From JANLTP01 sp031363055 (GTDB taxonomy: Bacteria > Pseudomonadota > Gammaproteobacteria > Burkholderiales > Burkholderiaceae_E), in contig JANLTP010000246.1 in the NCBI GenBank assembly GCA_031363055.1, forward strand, positions 1 to 5,587: a stretch of 5,587 bases of DNA. Reading direction: 5' to 3'. Below are positions 4,573-5,587 of this stretch, piece after piece; the stretch's first letter is position 1, and each line of letters opens with the position of its first letter. Under the pieces are notes generated by a model. The model was not told the DNA's origin. It ran no database searches and saw nothing but the letters and a program-made list of their open reading frames with translations. The position numbers and the translations under genes were made by a program.

Positions 4573-5376
4573 ATGGACATTAACGCTATCGTGAATTATC
4601 TGGCTTCCAACGGCATTGATTTGCTGATCCGGCTGGCCGCCGCGCTCGCCATCTGGGTGATCGGCCGCTGGATCATTGCCAAGCTGATGCTTCTGGTCGG
4701 CCGCGGCATTGCTCGCGGCGGCAAGATTGACGCGACCATGAGCAACTACATCACCTCGATCCTGTCGGTGTTGCTGACTATTGGCTTGGCGATGGGTATT
4801 CTGGGCTTTCTCGGCGTCCAGACGACCTCGTTTGCGGCGTTGCTGGCCGGTGCGGGACTGGCGATTGGCACCGCCTGGGGTGGCCTGTTGACGCATTTCG
4901 CGGCCGGCGTGTTCATGCAGATTCTTCGCCCGTTCAAGGTTGGCGATTATGTCGTGGCCGGTGGGATCGAGGGTTCGGTCAAGGAGATGGGCTTGTTCGG
5001 CACGACTTTGCTGACACCGGATAACGTCACCACGATCGTTGGTAATAACAAGGTGTTCTCCGACACCATCAAGAATTTCTCGCTGCAACCGCATCGGCGG
5101 GTTGATTGCGTCGCCAAGGTCGCCAATACCGTCGACCCAAGAGAGGCGATTGAACGGCTGCGACCAGCGATCGCCGCGATTGCCAATGTGTTGGCCACGC
5201 CGGCAGCGGAAATTGACATTCTCCAATTCACTGCCGAAGGCCCACTTCTGGCGGTGCGTCCCTACACCCACACGACCCATTACTGGCAGGTGTATTTTGA
5301 TGTGAATCGCGCGATTGTTGAGGTGTTCGGTGCCGCTGGTTATCCGGTTCCTGCGCCGACCGTCATTCATCAGTAA
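4573..5376 (+). CDS. mscS: Small-conductance mechanosensitive channel, MscS family
   Basis: A homoheptameric inner-membrane channel that opens under tension and releases solutes during osmotic downshock. The 267-aa length is close to E. coli MscS (286). Predicted membrane segments are TM1 (about 17-40), TM2 (about 59-82) and the pore-lining TM3 (about 86-115). TM3 is Gly/Ala-rich (LLAGAGLAIGTAWGGLLTHFAAGVFMQ) and runs into the family signature RPFKVGDYV (119-127). The beta domain follows (GSVKEMGLFGTTLLTPDN...IVGNNKVFSDTIKNFS), then the C-terminal alpha/beta domain. In TM3 the usual Gln-Gly of the AxQG motif is Trp-Gly (AWGG). ATG 4573 was chosen for its AAGGGGA ribosome site nine bases upstream; the frame opens earlier, but the extra residues are unlike the family. 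The gene is divergent from the Ubl operon and probably independent of it. The symbol reflects the family, not proven orthology. Confidence 0.93.
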   Translation: MDINAIVNYLASNGIDLLIRLAAALAIWVIGRWIIAKLMLLVGRGIARGGKIDATMSNYITSILSVLLTIGLAMGILGFLGVQTTSFAALLAGAGLAIGTAWGGLLTHFAAGVFMQILRPFKVGDYVVAGGIEGSVKEMGLFGTTLLTPDNVTTIVGNNKVFSDTIKNFSLQPHRRVDCVAKVANTVDPREAIERLRPAIAAIANVLATPAAEIDILQFTAEGPLLAVRPYTHTTHYWQVYFDVNRAIVEVFGAAGYPVPAPTVIHQ

Positions 5377-5408
5377 GCCATATGGGATCGGCCCGACTCG
5401 ATGGCATC

Positions 5409-5519
5409 GATTGTGCCGGCATCGCCCTGGAGCGGGCTGGTGCATGATTGTGCCGGCGCCGGCCTGGAGCGGACTGGTGCATTGGTTGTGCTGCCATCGG
5501 CCCGGCGCGGACAGGTGTT
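5409..5519. repeat. 37-bp tandem repeat, three copies
   Basis: Unit 1 (5409-5445) and unit 2 (5446-5482) begin GATTGTGCCGGC and end GGTGCAT, with few differences. Unit 3 (5483-5519) is clearly diverged. Units 1 and 2 contain GGAGCGGGCTGGTGCA (5429-5444) and its one-base variant (5466-5481), the reverse complement of the core of the left-edge 49-bp repeat. The rest of 5377-5587 holds no convincing gene and no clear terminator for the channel gene. Confidence 0.85.
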
Positions 5520-5536
5520 AGTTCCACCGCCAAATT

Positions 5537-5570
5537 CCCCCCCCCCCACCAGGCCGCCCACCCCCCCCCC
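5537..5570. repeat. Two long C homopolymers
   Basis: A run of 11 C (5537-5547) and a run of 10 C (5561-5570) are separated by 13 bases (ACCAGGCCGCCCA). Such tracts slip easily in replication and sequencing. No gene whose frame they would switch can be identified in the window, so a sequencing or assembly effect near a contig edge is a real possibility. Confidence 0.9.
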
Positions 5571-5587
5571 ATAATTAGAAGCGGCAC

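Noticed and set aside
4366..5445. A 359-residue minus-strand frame opposite the channel gene
   Set aside because: It is antisense to a clear MscS gene; its His/Gln/Arg-rich product is typical of a shadow frame in GC-rich DNA.

Overview
This 5.6 kb window is GC-rich DNA of proteobacterial character. It has tightly packed genes, good Shine-Dalgarno sites, an ordinary MscS channel gene and REP-like GC-rich intergenic repeats with a core resembling those of gammaproteobacteria. The taxon cannot be fixed from sequence alone.

The main content is a minus-strand operon, read from about 4284 down to 395, that encodes a complete bacterial ubiquitin-like conjugation pathway. In transcription order it holds: (1) a small helical protein of unknown function (4284-3952); (2) a membrane-anchored single zinc-ribbon protein (3785-3411); (3) a ThiF/MoeB/E1-type activating enzyme with a C-terminal zinc-ribbon region (3379-2090); (4) an 84-residue YukD/ubiquitin-like protein that ends directly in a glycine (2093-1839); (5) a UBC-fold E2 with a eukaryote-like HPN...C active site and a fused C-terminal zinc ribbon (1771-1127); and (6) a JAB/JAMM metallopeptidase with a complete E...HSHx7SxxD motif and a ten-unit AVDQ-type repeat in its N-terminal linker (1114-395). 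E1 and Ubl overlap by ATGA. The other gaps within the core are 12 to 67 nt, so E1, Ubl, E2 and JAB look co-transcribed. The inferred cycle is that E1 adenylates the Ubl C-terminal glycine and passes it to the E2 cysteine, E2 conjugates it to a target, and JAB removes it. No E3 is recognisable. The two upstream genes and the zinc ribbons on E1 and E2 are the parts most likely to be new. The system is related in logic to the bacterial BIL/6-type ubiquitin-like operons, but has a different gene order, a single-domain Ubl and extra components.

Divergently on the plus strand, 4573-5376 encodes a standard-length MscS-type mechanosensitive channel. The region between it and the operon (4297-4572) carries a candidate channel promoter and a short tandem repeat.

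The edges hold no convincing genes. Positions 1-394 contain two large imperfect palindromes and a 49-bp tandem repeat. Positions 5377-5587 contain a 37-bp tandem repeat and two long C tracts. The left and right repeats share a 16-bp core in opposite orientation and so bracket the whole block. Short tandem duplications (10, 12, 13 and 15 bp) also occur in and between the operon genes. One of them, a 13-bp repeat, forms the E2 leader and includes its start codon.
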